In this document: one piece after another, positions 1-14,200 of the stretch
How the letters are laid out: each line of letters opens with the position of its first letter
Numbering within the stretch: position 1 is the first letter of the stretch
Assembly (NCBI RefSeq): GCF_000004075.3
Contig: NC_026659.2
Location: 26,616,272 to 26,680,271 of the forward strand
Direction of reading: 5' to 3'
Source: Cucumis sativus
Lineage: Eukaryota > Streptophyta > Magnoliopsida > Cucurbitales > Cucurbitaceae
DNA length: 64,000 nt
Notes under the pieces: generated by a model
What the model saw: the letters and a program-made list of their open reading frames with translations, nothing else
Database searches by the model: none
Told to the model about the DNA's origin: nothing
Position numbers and translations under genes: made by a program

Positions 1-3000
1 AGTTGTTAAGTTTTAATGGGATGAAGAAGTCTAAATCATAAGTATTAAAATGGCAAAGGAACCAAAATAAATAAAAATGCCAAAAAAGGACAACACTCAA
101 TCGTAGCCGTTGAATGGAAAGAGAAAGAAAGGTAGATCCGACGGAGAGTGGGAAAGGGAGTGGACAAGGCTTTACTCTAAAAGGTGTGTGTGTGAAATCC
201 TACGTAGTGGATAAAAAGAAATTCCATTGAAATAAATAAAACCAAATATTTGAAATTATCTACCATTCATTTAATTTCTTTTTTATCCTTATGAATTCCT
301 ATTTTCCAAAATTTGACAATATATCCATCTCAATTAATTTTTAATAGTCATAAAAAATAATAAAATTTACACTCTAAAAGGTGTCATGTACTATTAGATG
401 TAAATAAGTATTTAATGAATTAACTGAAATGTTAAGGGGTAAAAATGTGGTATTTGAAAGAATAGAAATGGGAATATTTGAGGGGTATTTGTGTAAGAGG
501 GAGGAAAAAAGGGGGGGTGTTTTGATGTAAATAAGTGAGAAATGAGGGGGGAGGGGAAAGGCCTAGATTCGTGGAGGGAGATCGACATGGGGATTTGAGA
601 AATGTGAGAGATTTTTGTTGCGGAAGCCAAGGGGAAAGCCGAACCCCAAATCCCTCCTTTTCATAACCATCAAACATGTGTACGGACCAGATTGGATTTT
701 ATTTTTGACACATCACTCCCTCCCCTCGTCTTCTCCATCACATTTCCAAACCTATCCACTCTCATTTTACCAATTTACCCCCTTCCTTTTTTCTTTTTAA
801 TTTCTTTATTCAAATTACTATTTCCATCCTCTTTTTTACTTATGATTTTGGTTTATCCACTTTACTTAGTTTCTCCAACTTGATTTTTAGCGTTATTACT
901 AAATTTGTCAGACAAAAAATACGATATTTGAAATTTTAGAGTGAAAATGTTAATAAAATATAAAATAATTGAATCAGATAACAAAGACATTTATAAAAAA
1001 ATATTCCATGACATCTCTTTTTAGTATGTTGCGAATGTGAGAAATATGAGAATTAATTAGTGATATTAGACGGTTATCATAATTTAAATTTGCTACTTTT
1101 ACAATTTAGAAAAAGTAGTGATATGAACTTTATTATCATATGTTTTTTTACTACTTTTACGAGCATTCCTAGTAAAATTATATAGTTAATCTTTAGTTGT
1201 AATTTAAATGTAAAGTTTAGCGACAACATGTACTTTAATATGATATTTTAATGATTGAAATGGAAGATTGGAGCCATAAATTTACATACATTACATTAGT
1301 GGAGAGTTAAAGCTCTTTTTTTCCAAATAAGTATTGGATTTTATGTGGTGATGTTTTATTGAGTAGTTGATGAATTAAGGAGTTGAGAAAAGTCATGAGT
1401 ATGAAAATGAAGGTGATTATGATTGAGATGAGATGATGATTCAATCATGTGTTTTTTGTTCTTAATAAGTTTTTAAAACTTACTTACCCATCATTCAATT
1501 GGAAGTTGCCAAATCAAAAAGTTTTTCTTTTTATTTGTGTTTAATGCCAAAACTATTATTTTTTCTAATTTTAAACTTAATAACTTTTTTTTTTAAATGT
1601 ACATTTTTAAAATTTAGGGAGAAAACAAACTCAGTTTTATTTACTCATGATAAAAACTTATCTTTGTAAAAGGTTATTTTTAAATATTAATAAATATAGT
1701 AAATTTTATAATTTATTAATGTTTATCCGAATACATGTTGAAACGTTTGAAATAATTTCACTTATTTATTGGTTAACTTTATTTTTAATTTTATATTTTA
1801 ATAATAATAAAAAAAAAGTGTGAAGAAAAATATATGATATAATAATATAATTTCCATGCGTGGTTTGTTAATTAAAAGGTCCACTAACATTAATTAACAT
1901 TTATATGACTGATTTTTAATGTGAATAATTTGAAGCATGACTTAGTATTAAAAGTCTTCTTGTTTTGATACCTTCTATCTTTCTTTTTTTTATTTTTTAT
2001 TTTTTCTTTTCAATCAAATGGAGATAAAATTAAAGGGTGTTAGAGCTCTCCCAACCTAATTTATCGATTTTTTTAATTATAAAATAATGAGATTAAGTCA
2101 CATTATTAAAAGAAAGAAAACAATTGATTAAAATGTGGGCACTTTTAAAACCATTTTTAAAGAATAAGGATAATTTATTGCTTTAATCGTGTTGCATCTA
2201 TTACAAAGATGCAAATATAAAGTTTTCATGAGAAGACGTGATTCGCTAAATATTGTTATACCTCTTGACTAAATTAAAATTTTAAATAACCAATCTTAAG
2301 AAAATAGAATTTTATAAGATTAAAAAACAAAAAAAAATTAAATTATAAGTAAAATTTGTCAAAAATAGAATATTCAACCAAATATTTATCCTTTCTCTCA
2401 TAAATTTTGTTTAATAAAATGTAAATAATTTTTTAATCTTTTTTATAATTTTAAATTAACTCTCGGTACCTAAAATATGAAGTAAAATTTTAGAATCTAG
2501 AAAGGAGGAAAGGATAACAATAGACATAAATATTTTTTTGTTTATTTGATTATTTTTTGAAAATATAAATTTAATGGAGAACATGTATATAATTAATAAG
2601 TTGACTAAAAGAAAAAGAAGTTGTGAGAAAGAAAAAAGAGATTGGAATATTTGTAAGGGCAGAGAAGAGAAGAGAAGGGAAGGTAGAAGGAATCTTTTTA
2701 AGGTTATGATTTATTATTAATTTTTAAAAGCATGTCTTCTTTCTCTTTTTGGTACAGAGAAAAGTATGACTTAGACCCATTAAAAAAAGTCATTATTTCC
2801 ACTTTTCTTATAATAAATATATTTGGGATTGTATTTACTTATAATTTGTTCAAACTTCAAAGTACATTTTTAACTTAAATAATTAAACTAGCTTCATAAT
2901 TTCCCTTTTTAAAAAATTGACTAAAATTTTAGTCTAAACACATGCCATACATACATCCATGTGTTTACCAATTGATTTTGTGTCAATGTAAAACCAAAAC

Positions 3001-5320
3001 TTAGGTATTACAAATGTATTTGTTATGCTTATTTATTACTATAATTGGTGTATGTTAGGAATGGCTTAATTTTGGTTTTCAATTCAAACTCAACATTGAT
3101 GGTTTGAGAGATGCTGTCATCATCACACTCCACTCCCCATGTCTCTTTTGGAATCACAAGACATGTAGAAAAGGAAAAAGAAAAAGGGAAATAAAAGGTT
3201 TATCAATGACATTTTCAAAGTGAAATGAAAGCATGGTTAAGTTTTATAAATAATAATGTTAAATTATGGTTCTAAAATTTTGAAAAAACAAACATCTCAT
3301 ACAAGCTTGTGGTTGATCTTGATAAATTAGAGGTAACTACATTTGAATTCATCTCTATTTGGTAAGTGCGCTTATAAACGGGGATTCTATCATTACATTT
3401 ACGGTTTCTAACCGCTTGCTGCTTTTATTAGTATTTTAGTATAAAAACAAATTTAAAAGTAAGCATTGAAATTTGTGTCAAAAGACATTTTTCAACTTTG
3501 GAAGAACTCCTGGAAATAAAATTGTAATTCGATTAATGAACGAAAAGCAGACAATTTGATTGCATGTGAAAATTACATCTTACCGTTACTATTATTGTTA
3601 TGGTTACCATAATTATCATTATTATTACAATTTTAAAGAAAAAACTATGAAATTTGACGCATTTATTGTTCCAGATTGGCCACGAGAATTGAAACTAATT
3701 ACCACAACAATAACAAAACAAAATTTGACACCTTTACTATTACCTCACCATTACATTTTAACTACAAAAGATGAATTTAGTTAACAGTAAATTTGACAAA
3801 ATTCATAGTTTTTGATGAATGTGATAAAAAATCAATCAAATTACAATTACAATTATCATCCATTACACACTCTCAAATAATTCGTAAAAACTAATAGATA
3901 TATTGTGTGATATTATTTACAATAATAAACGAAAAGTGTTTAATTTTTTCTTTTTTAATAAGATACTAAGCAAACGGTAAAAAATAAAATATTTATCTAT
4001 TATAGAAAAATAAAGCATAGTCATTCCAAAAGTTACAAAATAGATACACAATACAGATGGTGATAAAATTAATGCATAGTTTAGGGGTAGAATTAATGCA
4101 AATAATATAATACATAGAAACTTAAAAAGGAGTGGATGAGCTCTCTCTCTTCCTCTCTCCCAAACCAAACAAATTAAATTAAAATATCCTCTCTCTCCAA
4201 ACTCATTTGTTTTTATTTTATTATCCATATTAAGTCACAATGTCACTAAACATTTATATGTATATATATTTAAATCCAAACACACAATGTTATATTTATA
4301 TATAATTATTTTATAAGTTAATAATTTATTGTCCACATGCCATTTTTTAAATTTTGAAACTAGATTCCAAACATACATCATTTTGGACAATTAGTAAAAT
4401 AATAATGTCTAATAAAATTTATTTTAGACCCTGTTCCTTTGTATTATTTAAGGATTACATTATTAAATTCACTCAGAAGCTGTTTGTAATCAAATTAGTT
4501 GGCAGCAAAAAGTCAAAATAATCAAGGTTAGTTTTACAATTATTTGTTTTTGGAAATTTCTTATTGTTTTTCTACCATTTTTAGTCATAATTATATCATT
4601 TTTGTAGGACTATTTTCTTAAAAGAAGTTTAAAACAATATTTTGTTTGTGTTGTGTTTGATTTTGACCAGGAAAATGGTAGAAAATATAATATTTGACAA
4701 AATAACTAGAAAATGAACAGTTATATATGTTTAATTTTGCATAAAAAAATAAAAACGAAGGGAAATATCTTGTAATTTTACTAGATTTTATAGATATTTT
4801 CATCATTTTCTGTATTTTAGAAAGTGTGTTTTTAAAATTTTGGTTTTGGTTTTTAATACATTCCTTAAATGTAAGTATTATTGGTGTTGATAATATTAAT
4901 ATTTTTGAGGCGGCATTATGAGATTAACGTGTGATGGTGAAGGTAACACCTCATTGCTCATTTAGTATTAAGACTATTAGTATAGAAGGAGAGAGATTTT
5001 TGGGGCCATGGATTTGGACTTCATATGGAACTATTTCTTTTGGTCCCACGTTAAGATGCACTTCAATTACCCCTTTCTCTCTTAATATATACAAACACAC
5101 ATGTGTGTCTTATGATTGAATTATTTTAACTAGCTTTGATACTTTTTTCAATCTCAATTTTGGATTGGTTTGTTGTTGATTTTTTTAAAACACTTTGTTT
5201 TTTAATAGATGTGAAATAGTAGATTAAGAAATAATAAAATTTACTCCATAAAACAAAATAAACAGGAAGAAATCCTGAAACTCAAATCCTAGAATATAAT
5301 GGATAGAGCCAAGGAGACAA
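1..5320. other. Gene-poor AT-rich intergenic stretch
   Basis: I see no convincing coding exon on either strand. Open frames here are short, low in complexity and match no family I recognise. The stretch is dominated by A/T-rich sequence with homopolymer runs. Around 1025-1170 there is a degenerate piece (a gcgaatgtgag-like start, then tgctacttttac) that resembles the sequence near 38785-38960 and may be a worn MITE. A purine/pyrimidine-rich patch at 530-760 could belong to the promoter or UTR of a gene outside the window, but nothing proves this. Confidence 0.5.
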
Positions 5321-5323
5321 ATT

Positions 5324-5780
5324 TCATAAACCCAGCCAAGAAATGGGAGTCCTCAATTTCTCATAAGATTGATCATCATTTGCTATCACCTTCACGATCA
5401 TCCTATGCCCTTTCTCACAATGTCCATTAGCAACGCTGATGAAGTAAAAAGTTCCCGATCTCCTGAATTGGAAGACCATGTTTCCAATGTTGGAGAAGAA
5501 GCTCGGCTGCCTGGAGTTTTTTGTACTCTTGGTTGCTCACTTACATCACCGAATCCTTGTTGTACCGTAAACCTATACACATACACAATGCCAATGAGAA
5601 AAACTGAAATCAATTAATTTTTTAGATGGTCAGACCGCGTCACCAGCTTTGTTATGAAGCCCAATCAATGGCCATAGAACTCCCCACCCTTTGAGGCCAC
5701 CAACTTGGAATTTGAAAGAAGCTCCAAGCGGGGAGGGAGGTGGTGAGAAGGAGGAGAGTGAAGAAGGAATTGGAAGCCAT
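5324..5780 (-). pseudogene. Early nodulin-like / phytocyanin (plastocyanin-like) pseudogene
   Basis: Read on the minus strand, the pieces of a phytocyanin appear in order but in different frames. First is a signal peptide start MASNSFFTLLLLTTSLP (from 5780). After a frameshift comes GASFKFQVGGLKGWG, the usual N-terminal FxVGGxxGW block. Then NKAGDA is followed by a GT...AG interval (about 5567-5632) at the family's usual intron position. Then RYNKDSVM is interrupted by TAA before VSNQEYKKLQ. After another frameshift comes VFQFRRSGTFYFISVANGHC, the C-terminal copper-site block with its Cys. The middle of the cupredoxin domain is shortened. At least two frameshifts plus one in-frame stop argue for a dead copy. 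A TATA-like tttataaa lies just upstream of the old start. An active gene read through sequencing errors is possible but would need several independent errors. Confidence 0.85.
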
Positions 5781-8200
5781 TGATTGTGCATTGAAGAATG
5801 TAAGTGATGTTTTATAAATTTGGGTAGAAATTTATAGAGGTGTAAATGGAAGCTGAGAGGAGTTTGAATAATGGCATGGCCTTGTTTGCAGTTACAAACC
5901 TACAATTTGGATAGTGGAAAACTAGAAGAAAAAAAAAAGAAGGTAATTCTTCTAGTTTATTTATTCTTTGGTTCTTTATTAAAAAATGATATATAGTATA
6001 TTTAATTAATGAAACATTTTAAACCCTAACAAAATAACAAAAATTATTAAAAAAATGTAATAACAATTCAAATCAAATTTTGATATATTTTTGTAAATAA
6101 TTTCCATGTAACTTAAATATTTTACTCCAAAGTTACAACTAAGGAAATGAGAGAAATTTGGTACCACTTAATTTAATCTCATGTTACACCTACACTTTCT
6201 CTTCAATTAATTGCTTCTTTATTTTTGAAGAATATATACTTTTTTTAGGACTTTATTGTAAAAGGAATAATTGGAATGAGTTGGAATCTACTTTAAAATA
6301 AATCAATAAATAACGTGTTTGTATATAAACTAACTAACATTAAATTTAACTTAGAAGAACAAGAACAAAAACAAAAGAAACTAATTTCATTTCCTATATG
6401 AGGCTATTAGTACTATTTTAATTTTAACTTCTACCATTTTGATATTTTTTTTAAAATAAGCCATAAAATACTTTTTCTAGCTTATTATAACAATAAAGTC
6501 AATTTAAAAGTTTGTATTAGGATACATTAAAAAAGAAAACGAAAGACATAATCTCATGACTAATTAAGAGGTCATGAGCTATGCTGGCCTTAACCGATAT
6601 AAAAGGAATATAATTTTTTATCAAACTCGAAAATAAAAACACAAACAATTGTTTTTTAAAGACTTTTTTTTAGTTTTCAAAAAAACAAAATGTCAAAAAT
6701 AATAAATATGACAAGATATTTACTAACATATACCACAATTTCCATATTCAATTAGTAATAGATATTGAAAGTTAGTGTTATGCTTCTATCCCTATCATTC
6801 AAAGTCTACAAGTTGTAACTATCTTTCGTAAAATTTAATTTTACCATAAATTGTAAATATTTCAATTAATTTTTTTATTTTTAAAATGTCATTTTAAAAG
6901 TTTAGAAAAAGAAAAAAAAAGTTAAGAAAGGTGTCTAGTTAATTTTGTTAAGTACAAAAGACATTAAATAATATATTTTCAAAAAATCATATTAGACTAT
7001 ATTTTATAAATAGATGGAGATTTTGAGAGTTGGGGTAAAAGATTGAAAGGGAAGGGAAGAGTAGTAAACATAGAGACAGAGCATTCGGATGGAAATGAGG
7101 CACGTGGGGGTGTTATAGTGGTATCTTGAAGTACGTGTTAGTTTATTATCTTCCAATTTGCATAAATTATTTATAAAGGGATTTTACAAGAAGAAAATAA
7201 AAAACAAAAGAGAAGGGAAGGATAAGTCATCATTTTTCTTTTTAGGGAAAAAAATCGATAGTGGCATTCCCGTAATTAAAACATAATTACAAGGCTATTT
7301 AATACCTAAACTCAAAACCTCAACAAAACCTCATCCTCTTCTTCACAGTATCAACTCAGACCCCACCTATGTCTCTTCTCTTACCCAATTAAAAACATTG
7401 CTTCCAATCCACACCATTTTCCTTTTCTTTTAATTTTCACTTCTCCCTTTCATTTTCTTATACATATATTCTTTACAAAAATTATAATTTCACTTCATTC
7501 TCTTCTCTCTTTAAACTAACGTTTCCTTATAAACATGCTTTGTATTTGTATCGGTCATATCTAGGCTCATTCTTACAAGTAGTTTGATATCGTTACATTA
7601 GCCCTCTATTATTTGGCTATTTCTATATTAGTCTTATTAGTATGATTCCACCCACTTAGATTCTCACATGATTTGACTAAGCCCAAACAAATCACTGTGA
7701 TTCAAATATTAAAATTGGAAGAGAAAATGCCTTTTTTTTTATTTTGGGTTCTTTTTGTTTTATGATAATTAATGCTAAATCTTATCTAAATTAGATGGGT
7801 GTACTATAAAAAGATTGAGAGGGACATTTTAAAAAATGGTATTAAGGATTAATTTCCAAAGCATATATATATATTTTTAAAAGTAAAAGAGGAAAAAGAA
7901 AAGGGAAAATGGAGTTAGATTTGTTAAATGTGTAATTTAGTGATAAAGGATAGTTTGAAATGTATGATATGATATTTATTAATTAAATTAATATGTGCAC
8001 CAAAAGCAAGGAAGGTGGAGAGAATCTAGAAATGCCCATTTCTTTTTGTTTACTTCAATATCATAAAAATTAGTTTTTTCTTTTTTTAATTTGTAATAAA
8101 AATGGGAGAAGAAGAAAAAAGAAAAAGAAAAGTAAAAATTGTGAAAATGGGAGAGAGAAAAGAGAGGAAGGAAGTGAAGAAAAAGCAGAGAATAAAAAGA
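5781..8200. other. Intergenic stretch upstream of the DUF863 gene
   Basis: No gene is supported. A CACGTG G-box core lies at 7101-7106. The last 200 bases become rich in purine tracts and then CT tracts, as is common just upstream of and within plant leaders. I see no repeat with clear ends here. Confidence 0.45.
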
Positions 8201-8209
8201 GACCGGATG

Positions 8210-11200
8210 TTGACAAATTTCATGTCACTGTTCTTAGAAGGTCGTTCGTTTGTGTGAAGATTTCTTATCTGGGATCTCTCTTTTCTTTTTTTTTTCTCAC
8301 CAAAAAATTAAAATTTTAAGAATTTTTTTTTTTCCTTTCATTCCTTTTCTCTCTCCCTAGTCCTGAAAATTCTCTTCCTTCCTTACATTAACAATTTTGA
8401 GAGAGAAATTGAGAGAGAGGAGAGAGAGAGAGTGGCCCAGCAGATCGAAAATCTCCTCTTTTTTCTCTACCTCGATGACGATCTAACCTCACCTCTCTCT
8501 CTCACTGCTGTTTCTAAAACACCCATCTTCTTATTGCATCTCTATATTTATTTGTAATCATTTTTCTTATTGGGATTTTTTTTTTTCTTTTTGGGTTTTT
8601 TCTTTTGATGTTGAGACTCTCCTACTCTCAAATTTCCCTTTCTCAACGTGTTGTTAATGGCTGAATCCGTAAAGGGTTCTTGAGTTTTTCGAATCGGAGG
8701 ATGTGGGTTTAAGGTAATTTTCCCATCTATTCATTTCTCAATTTGATTTCTGGGTTCCTTTTGGATTCCGATTATTCTTCTTCCCCTCTCTTTGGTTTTT
8801 TGTTTTCTTTTTTATGGGTTTTTTTCTCCCTTAATTTGTCTTAATTTTGTATAGTACTCTCTCACTTTTTTCCAAGACTGTTTGTTTGTTGTTTGCTGCT
8901 ATGGTTCTGACCCTTTTAACCATTTGGGGTCTACTTCTTTTGCCCCTTGTGCATTTTTTCTTTTGTATTCAGACTTTTTGCTTGTGAACTGTTTCTCAAT
9001 TTTACGTTTGCTGATTCGACTGCTTGGTTTTGGTTGGTAATTGTTCTTGATTGTGTTTTGTGCATTCGAGAATTTGTTTGTTTGAGATTTGGAGATGATA
9101 TTGTTGTTTGTTCTCTGGTAGTTTAGTGAGTGGCTGAGGGGAGAACTAATTTTTTCCCTTGTTGATCGCCACTTGGTGTTTCGTTCTACTGTATTTTCTA
9201 TTGAGCTTGGGGAGATTTGATTGCACCTTGGGTTCAACTTTCTGAGTGTTTTTGGTCTTTGTTCTTGATTGGCTTTGCATTTTTTAGGACTTTAAATGAT
9301 CCATTCCTTCATGCCCATAATTGAAGATAGGGTACTAATTTACTGGTTCCGGTTAATTTGTGAGTTGAGAGGGTACTTTTGATGATGCATTGTTCAATTT
9401 AATGGACCATATTTGGACTTGCAATTGATAGCCTAATTAGGTCATCGAAGTTGTCTCGATACGGATCGCTACTGAGTAGGCTTGTATGAAGATTGAGATG
9501 ATTGTGATACTGGTTTAGCTTTTCTTAGCTACTGATCTGAATTGCCTCAGTTGAATTACTCCATAAGTTTTCACTGAGTGATTCCGTTATCTGTCAATAG
9601 CTTCTTGGTGTTAAAAGACAGTTGCCAGTTAGTCCCTATCAGTCCTTATGTTATGAGCAGGCTTCTGTTAAATATAGTTGGTTTATTGGAGTTTGAAGAA
9701 GATTTGTGCAGGTATTGTGATAACTCGAATAGAGCATACTATACCGCTACCTCTTACTTGACACTGAATTTTTTGAGAGAACATTTTCTGCTCGAGTTCC
9801 CAACTTATTTGGATCAAAAACTCCTTGTCTACTCCCATTTTAGTGTTACTTTGAAGTGGCAACTGTGCATGCCTACTGGTAATGATACTGATGAATGGAA
9901 TGTCTTTAGAAGACTTACTAATTTAATTGCTTGTATTGTATCATAGAACAGTTGCTCTATTTCTGTATTGTTTGTCCAAAAGTTCATTGCAACATCCTTG
10001 GACATTGACGATCTATTTAATCACGGGCTTAAAGAAAATTGCTTTGATATAGTAGTAAGAGTGTTAGTGTTTAGTTCTGCTCCAGAGACTGCCTTTTTAG
10101 TTGGGCAGCAGCAGTCGACAAATGTGATCTGTAAGTAAGCTCATAGCAATTGAAATTTTCTTTATTGAATAAATATTCTCCCTCTTTTGGTTTTTTCCTT
10201 TTGAGGGCATTTTTGGTTCTACACCTCAGTGACAGTCCGCAATATATCTTTGGATTATGTAGAAATCAAAGCAATTGTTGTAACGTGGTTTTTTTCTCTT
10301 CAATCTTTTAGTCTACAATAGAACCTTTTATTAACCATTTAGTTTAACAAGAAACCTAATTTTGCCTTTTATATAAGTTTCACTCAAAATTCTCAATTGG
10401 ATTTGGAATTACCTACAAGTTGTTCCCTGTACTGAGAATAACCTTCCCTTCAGCAGATTATTCTTGCCTCCAGAGTCATCTAATCGCTATATCTGAAGCA
10501 TATTTTGGGTTTCCCAGCATGATACCAAACCACAAGTGAGCGCATTCTGGAATCCGGGGATAAGTATAAGCCTAAGCCATAGAAGAAACCTGGGGCATTT
10601 GGTTAACATCGATTGTTCAGGTCCAAAACTAGTATATGTTATACTTCTGGGCTACATGTGCTGTCTCTAAAGTCGAGCCTAGAGGATAGAGTTTTGATGT
10701 TGAAAACAGGAGGATGGTGAGAATTTCTTTACAAGGAATATCCTCTGCGGTTACCAGGGAGAAGGATGCGTTTGATTTGGAGAGGCATGAACTGGAGTAA
10801 AGGATTACCATCACATTGGAGATAGAAGAAGCAACACTGTTTGGGAGTACAAAAAAATGAAACCCTTTTAAAGGTACCCCGAGGACTTCAACCTCTTACC
10901 ATTTCCTTGAAAAATTGCCCAAAATTACCTCTTTTGCTTATATACTTGGATTACAATTTTATCTTGTTTCTCAAATTTTCCCTACCATTGGGATACTCAA
11001 GTTGATGACCATCACTTTCATGGTTGAAGATTCATGTTCTTCTTTCCATCTTGACTTTTGCCTATAGATTAGATTTCCACACCCCTCCTTTTGTCACAAT
11101 ACAATATTAAATGACGTACTCATATGAATATCCACTTGTTATTTAATATGTTAGTACGTGCAGCTCTGATTCTTTAGATTTGATAATATGTAAAGAGATT

Positions 11201-11250
11201 ATGTTCAATCTTAATGTATAATGATTTAATGAATCTTTATCGACTCAGGA
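8210..11250 (+). other. 5' leader exon and 2.5-kb leader intron of the DUF863 gene
   Basis: A CT/GA-rich leader (about 8210-8713) ends at an AAG|GTAATT donor (intron from 8714). The acceptor ctcag ends at 11248, two bases before the ATG at 11251. The transcription start is only estimated. The leader holds four small upstream ORFs: ATG-ACG-ATC-TAA at 8475-8486, an 18-codon frame at 8608-8664, an 8-codon frame at 8657-8683, and ATG-TGG-GTT-TAA at 8701-8712. The intron (8714-11248) contains an open frame at 9578-9946 that resembles no family I know and is probably chance. Confidence 0.6.
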
Positions 11251-14200
11251 ATGGGAACAAAGGTGCAGTATGAAAGTTATTTGCCAGGTTATCACTCAAT
11301 GAGAGATCTAAATGAAGATTCTCATGGTTGTAGCTGGCCTTTATATTACAGTGAAAAATCATGTCAGAGTGGTCAATACTATAATGGAATTCTGCCAAGA
11401 GCTACCTCTGATGCATATCTAGGTTGTGATAGAGATGCTGTGAAGAGGACAATGCTCGAGCATGAAGCCATATTCAAGAACCAGGTAAAGCTCATTCCAA
11501 GTGATCTTTGAACTATGTTGTTATGGCTTTTTGAGTTTCTTTATTTTTGTCCTTAAGCAGGTTCGTGAGCTGCATCGGTTATATATAAAACAGAGAGAGT
11601 TAATGAATGATATTAAAAGATCAGAACAAAGACACCCAATACCGGTGGACATATCATTCTCATCTAGTCCTTTAGCATCTCAAAGTACTCCTGATGGTGC
11701 AAGGAAATGGCATCTCCCGAGCTTTCCTCTTGCAATTTCTTCCAGTGGACCATCTGTACCTGGCGTTGAAGATGTAAAATCATCTTTAAGTTCTTTGAAA
11801 GAAAACAATAGAAGTGATGGTCTCTTACCATCTCAAAATGGAACTAGTTCGAAAGACTGTGAGGTACTAGAATCTAGACCCTCAAATTCTAGGAGGAAAA
11901 CTTTTGATCTTCAACTTCCAGCAGACGAGTACATTGATAGTGAAGAGGGGGAGGTATTTCATGATGAAAAAGTGCCTCCCACATTGGGTTGCCATTCAAA
12001 TGGCAGCAAGAAATTTGAGACTCAGTGTTGTGTGACAGCAAATTTGAATTTGAATCCCGGAGAAAAAAGTGGTGGCCAAAGAGCTGCTTTGGCATCTGAC
12101 TCATGTGTATGGAACAAATATGGTTTGGCTGACTTAAATGAGCCTGTTCAGGTCGAAGAGGCAAATGGGTCCAATTTTTTTGATCTTCCTAGTGCTCGTG
12201 ACACCAACAATGGGGAGACTCAAGGTCCCATTGTATCATCTACGAAGCAAGAAAATTTTCTGAGCTCCAGTAATGAAGGTGGACATGCAACAAATAGGAA
12301 TTTGTATATTGAGAATGGAAATAGAAGAGAGGCATTTCCTAACATCTTTGAAGCAGGTATTATTTCTTCTTTATATTACATGAACATTCTTAAATTTTTC
12401 ATGGAAGGGTTTCTGGCTTATTCTGTTCTCCCAACTTTCTTTAGTCAGTTTATTACCTGATTTGCAGATGTATCTCTCATCTCTTAACTTTCACAAAAAA
12501 CCTCATATTTAATGCTTTGAGTATAGAACAGAAAAAGAATGCATGGATTCTGAGAAATTGAAATCCCTGGACCTGTGGCAGTTATGGAAATCTAGACTTG
12601 GAATCACTTTCTTATGAACATTGCATAAGTTTGTTTTAGAAAAGAAGTCACTTGTTTTTAATACCCTTGACCTATTTTTTTTTCAGGACGTAGTAAGGAA
12701 AGTGAGAAATCTTTTACTCGTGGTCAGATGGAAAAATTCCATTTATCTTCTAATCCTTTGCAAGTTCCACTTAACAAGTATCATGAACTTCCAGTTTTCT
12801 ATCTCAATGATAAAAGCAAGGTTCAACAAGATTTGGACAGGCCAGTTAGTGATTTGCAATTATTCAAAAGAAGTTATGAAATGTCCAATGCTGGGGATCC
12901 TGGTTATGTTTTAGCTTCTCAGACATCCCATGCATATCAAATTGCTCCTTCTTTGAATGTTGGCAAGTCGTGGGCTCACTCCGGTTCATCTTGGGAAAAG
13001 TCAAATGGCAACAGCTCCCAGAAGACATCAGGTCATACACAGCCGTGCTTCAAATCTGCTGCTGTTCACAAGAGTTTTCCTTCATCAACTCAGAACAATG
13101 GAATTTTTGGAGATAGATGTCATTTGAGTAGTGACTCTAGATCAAATCCTGGGTCTGGTTGCGAAAATCCTAACCGAAATGGATTCTATTTCGGGTCTAC
13201 CTCTGGTTCCAACGGTGGAGTTTTCTCCTCTACTATAAGCCGTGATCATGGGGCAAACTATTACAAGGGCTCTGGTTGTGTCAGCACGAATTCTCCAAAA
13301 GATATTAACTTGAATGTAGTGCTCCCAAAAAGTTTATCAAATGAGGCAGGTCAACAACCAAACTATCGGACTAGAGAGTCAGACCAAAACAATGAGGACC
13401 ATCATAATGTATTACCATGGTCAAGGGCTGTACCTGCTGCTAGTAAGAATGAAACAATCAATTCAAGAAGATTCTCTGTGACTGGAGAGCTTAATTTTGC
13501 ACTCTCTCCGATGAAACAATTTTCTGATAGAAACGAAACTGAAAATGGCAGTAAAGTTATATGTTATCCGAACATTGAGTCTAATTCACATTGTAGTAAC
13601 AATGAGCCCAGAATGTCGGAACACGGTGAATGCCAGAGTAGCCGAAAACTTCTTGGGTTTCCCATTTTTGAAGGGCCACACATTTCTAAGAATGAGTCGT
13701 TTTCTCTTACATCCCCATCAGCATCTCTTCCTAATCCATCTGAGAATGAAATGGAAGGTAACCGGAAAACTAGAGTACTTGATATCAATTTGCCTTGTGA
13801 TCCTTCAGTTTTTGAGTCGGACAATGCTACGAACGGAGCTCTGGCTGTAGAGAATGGAAAGGACACAAAGGTCTCTACTGTGAGAGTTGATATTGATTTG
13901 AACTCATGTGTCAGTGATGAAGAACCATCTATTAGACCCTTACCTCTGGCTTCTTCGAGTGGCAAGGAAAGGGTTGTGGTAGAGATAGATTTAGAAGCCC
14001 CGGCAATGCCCGAGACTGAAGACGACATAATTGTAGAAGAAGAATCTTTAGAAAAACAGCATGAACAACAACCACAATCCCTTCAGCACAAGGCTGTTGA
14101 TATTCAGGATGATCTTATGTCTTTAGCAGCAGAGGCAATACTTGCCATCTCTTCTTGTGGTTATTCCGGTCTTTTGGATGATAGTGTTGTTAGCAATGGC

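Noticed and set aside
9578-9946. 122-codon open frame in the DUF863 leader intron
   Set aside because: No family resemblance, starts at an arbitrary point, and lies fully within a well-supported intron.
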